DNA of 36,641 nucleotides from Dechloromonas sp. (lineage in GTDB: Bacteria; Pseudomonadota; Gammaproteobacteria; Burkholderiales; Rhodocyclaceae): positions 1 to 36,641 of the forward strand of contig JAEUOD010000013.1 of the NCBI GenBank assembly GCA_016791065.1, written 5' to 3'. Below are positions 35,668 through 36,641 of this stretch, one piece after another. The number at the start of each line of letters is the position of its first letter. Position 1 is the first letter of the stretch. Below the pieces are notes generated by a model. The model was not told the origin of the DNA and did no database searches. It was given only the letters and a program-made list of their open reading frames with translations. The position numbers and the translations under genes are program-made.

Positions 35668-36531
35668 ATGCATAGCGACCGCTTCTACACACTGTCCGCC
35701 TCCTGTCCCGACCAGGTCGGCATCATCGCCCGCGTGTCCGGCTTCATCGCCGGCAACGGCGGCTGGATTCTCGAATCGAGCTTCCATTCCGATGCCCTGA
35801 CCAGCCGCTATTTCATGCGCATCGAGATCAAGGCGAGTTCGCTGCCCTTCCTCCTCGCCGAATTCCGCGAACGTTTCCGCAAGGAAGTCGCGGAGCCGCT
35901 GCAGATGGACTGGCGGATCAACGACAGCGCGGTCAAGAAGCGCGTCGTCGTGCTGGTTTCGAAGCAGGAGCATTGCCTGTACGACCTGCTCGCCCGCTGG
36001 CAGGCCAAGGAGCTGGACATCGAGATTCCCTGCGTCATCTCGAACCACGACACCTTCCGTGGCTTCGTCGAGTGGCACGGTATTCCCTTCCATCATGTGC
36101 CGGTCACCGCTGACAACAAGGCCGGTGCCTACGCCGAGATCCAGCGCATCTTCGAGGATGTGCGCGGCGATTCGATGGTACTGGCCCGCTACATGCAGAT
36201 TCTGTCGCCGGAACTGTGCGACGCACTGGCCGGCAAGATCATCAACATCCACCACAGCTTCCTGCCCAGCTTCGCCGGCGCCAAGCCCTACCACCAGGCC
36301 TACACGCGCGGCGTCAAACTGATCGGCGCCACCTGCCACTACGTGACCAGCGAGCTCGATGCCGGCCCGATCATCGAGCAGGACGTCATCCGCATCGACC
36401 ACTCCGATTCGCCGGAAGACATGGTGCGCTACGGCAAGGACATCGAGAAGACCGTGCTCGCCCGCGGCCTGCGCTACCACCTGGAAGACCGGGTGCTCGT
36501 TCATGGCAACAAGACCGTGGTTTTCCGCTGA
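35668..36531 (+). CDS. purU: formyltetrahydrofolate deformylase
   Basis: A 287-residue PurU enzyme, which releases formate and THF from 10-formyl-THF and so supplies formate for PurT and balances one-carbon pools. Residues 5-85 are an ACT domain (LSASCPDQVGIIARVSGF), 92-287 the formyltransferase-fold domain with catalytic N193 and H195 (INIHHSFLP) and D231 (ELDAGPII). Length is normal. The ATG at 35668 gives the family-typical start; an upstream in-frame extension would run through the palindrome cluster and thrH. No strong ribosome site is seen. The isochorismatase-family gene begins 3 nt after its stop. Confidence 0.96.
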   Translation: MHSDRFYTLSASCPDQVGIIARVSGFIAGNGGWILESSFHSDALTSRYFMRIEIKASSLPFLLAEFRERFRKEVAEPLQMDWRINDSAVKKRVVVLVSKQEHCLYDLLARWQAKELDIEIPCVISNHDTFRGFVEWHGIPFHHVPVTADNKAGAYAEIQRIFEDVRGDSMVLARYMQILSPELCDALAGKIINIHHSFLPSFAGAKPYHQAYTRGVKLIGATCHYVTSELDAGPIIEQDVIRIDHSDSPEDMVRYGKDIEKTVLARGLRYHLEDRVLVHGNKTVVFR

Positions 36532-36534
36532 ACC

Positions 36535-36641
36535 ATGCTGATCAAACGCGACCAATCGCTGTTGCTCGTCGTCGATGTCCAGGCGAAGCTGGCCCCGGCC
36601 ATCTTCGAGGGTGAGGCGGCGGTCGCCAACAATGTCCGCTT
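36535..36641 (+). CDS. isochorismatase-family hydrolase, N-terminal fragment (cut by window edge)
   Basis: The first 35 codons are inside the window. The text KRDQSLLLVVDVQAKLAPAI contains the family start with the catalytic Asp in VVDVQ, as in YcaC-like cysteine hydrolases. The catalytic Lys and Cys lie beyond the edge. It starts 3 nt after the purU stop, so the two are probably co-transcribed. The exact subfamily cannot be fixed from this fragment. Confidence 0.75.
   Translation, partial: MLIKRDQSLLLVVDVQAKLAPAIFEGEAAVANNVR

Overview
This is a GC-rich stretch of chromosome with tightly packed genes and no sign of phage, insertion sequences or CRISPR. Gene content and protein style (a MerR-type leucine-catabolism regulator, class I PHA synthase, HD-GYP and GGDEF/EAL proteins, ThrH, the RapZ neighbourhood) point to a betaproteobacterium, most likely of the Rhodocyclales (Dechloromonas/Azonexus-like). 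The taxon is an inference from protein character, not from a search.

Region 1 (1-16978) is built around leucine/isovalerate breakdown. On the minus strand lie the start of a PHA synthase (phaC, cut by the window edge) and an MBL hydrolase. Divergent to them is liuR, followed by a run of 16 same-strand genes with short gaps or overlaps: thioesterase, liuA, a GNAT-carbonic anhydrase fusion, thiolase, EamA transporter, a second acyl-CoA dehydrogenase, a DsbA-fold isomerase, a LOG protein, liuB, liuC, liuD, liuE, an unknown protein, two tiny DUF1289 proteins and a second MBL hydrolase. Together LiuA, LiuB/LiuD, LiuC and LiuE convert isovaleryl-CoA to acetyl-CoA plus acetoacetate. The carbonic anhydrase could supply bicarbonate to the LiuB/LiuD carboxylase, and thiolase plus PhaC give a route toward storage polymer. 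A perfect 16-bp palindrome overlaps the -35 box of the operon promoter and is the likely LiuR operator.

Region 2 (17043-24008) holds a chemoreceptor, a convergent M20 amidohydrolase, then rapZ - NusG_II membrane protein - Gx transporter - ubiX - LON-domain protein as an overlapping series, followed by a CBS-domain protein and a WbuC-type cupin on the minus strand.

Region 3 (24168-26674) has a small protein that reads as a circularly permuted Amidase_3 peptidoglycan amidase, a strong bidirectional terminator, tRNA-Gly(CCC), a flavin reductase and mutY.

Region 4 (26646-34910) is rich in cyclic-di-GMP genes: an intact HD-GYP protein, a secreted coiled-coil protein and a second HD-GYP protein that has lost catalytic residues, all on the minus strand; then an ABC-F ATPase; then a PhnD-like periplasmic binding protein overlapping a membrane HAMP-PAS-GGDEF-EAL protein. 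Region 5 (34953-36641) has thrH, a GC-rich intergenic palindrome cluster, purU and the start of an isochorismatase-family gene.

The most unusual items are the permuted amidase, the GNAT-carbonic anhydrase fusion inside the leucine operon, the active/degenerate HD-GYP pair, the binding-protein/GGDEF-EAL pair, and three promoters whose -10 box sits only 7-10 nt before a start codon that lacks a Shine-Dalgarno sequence.
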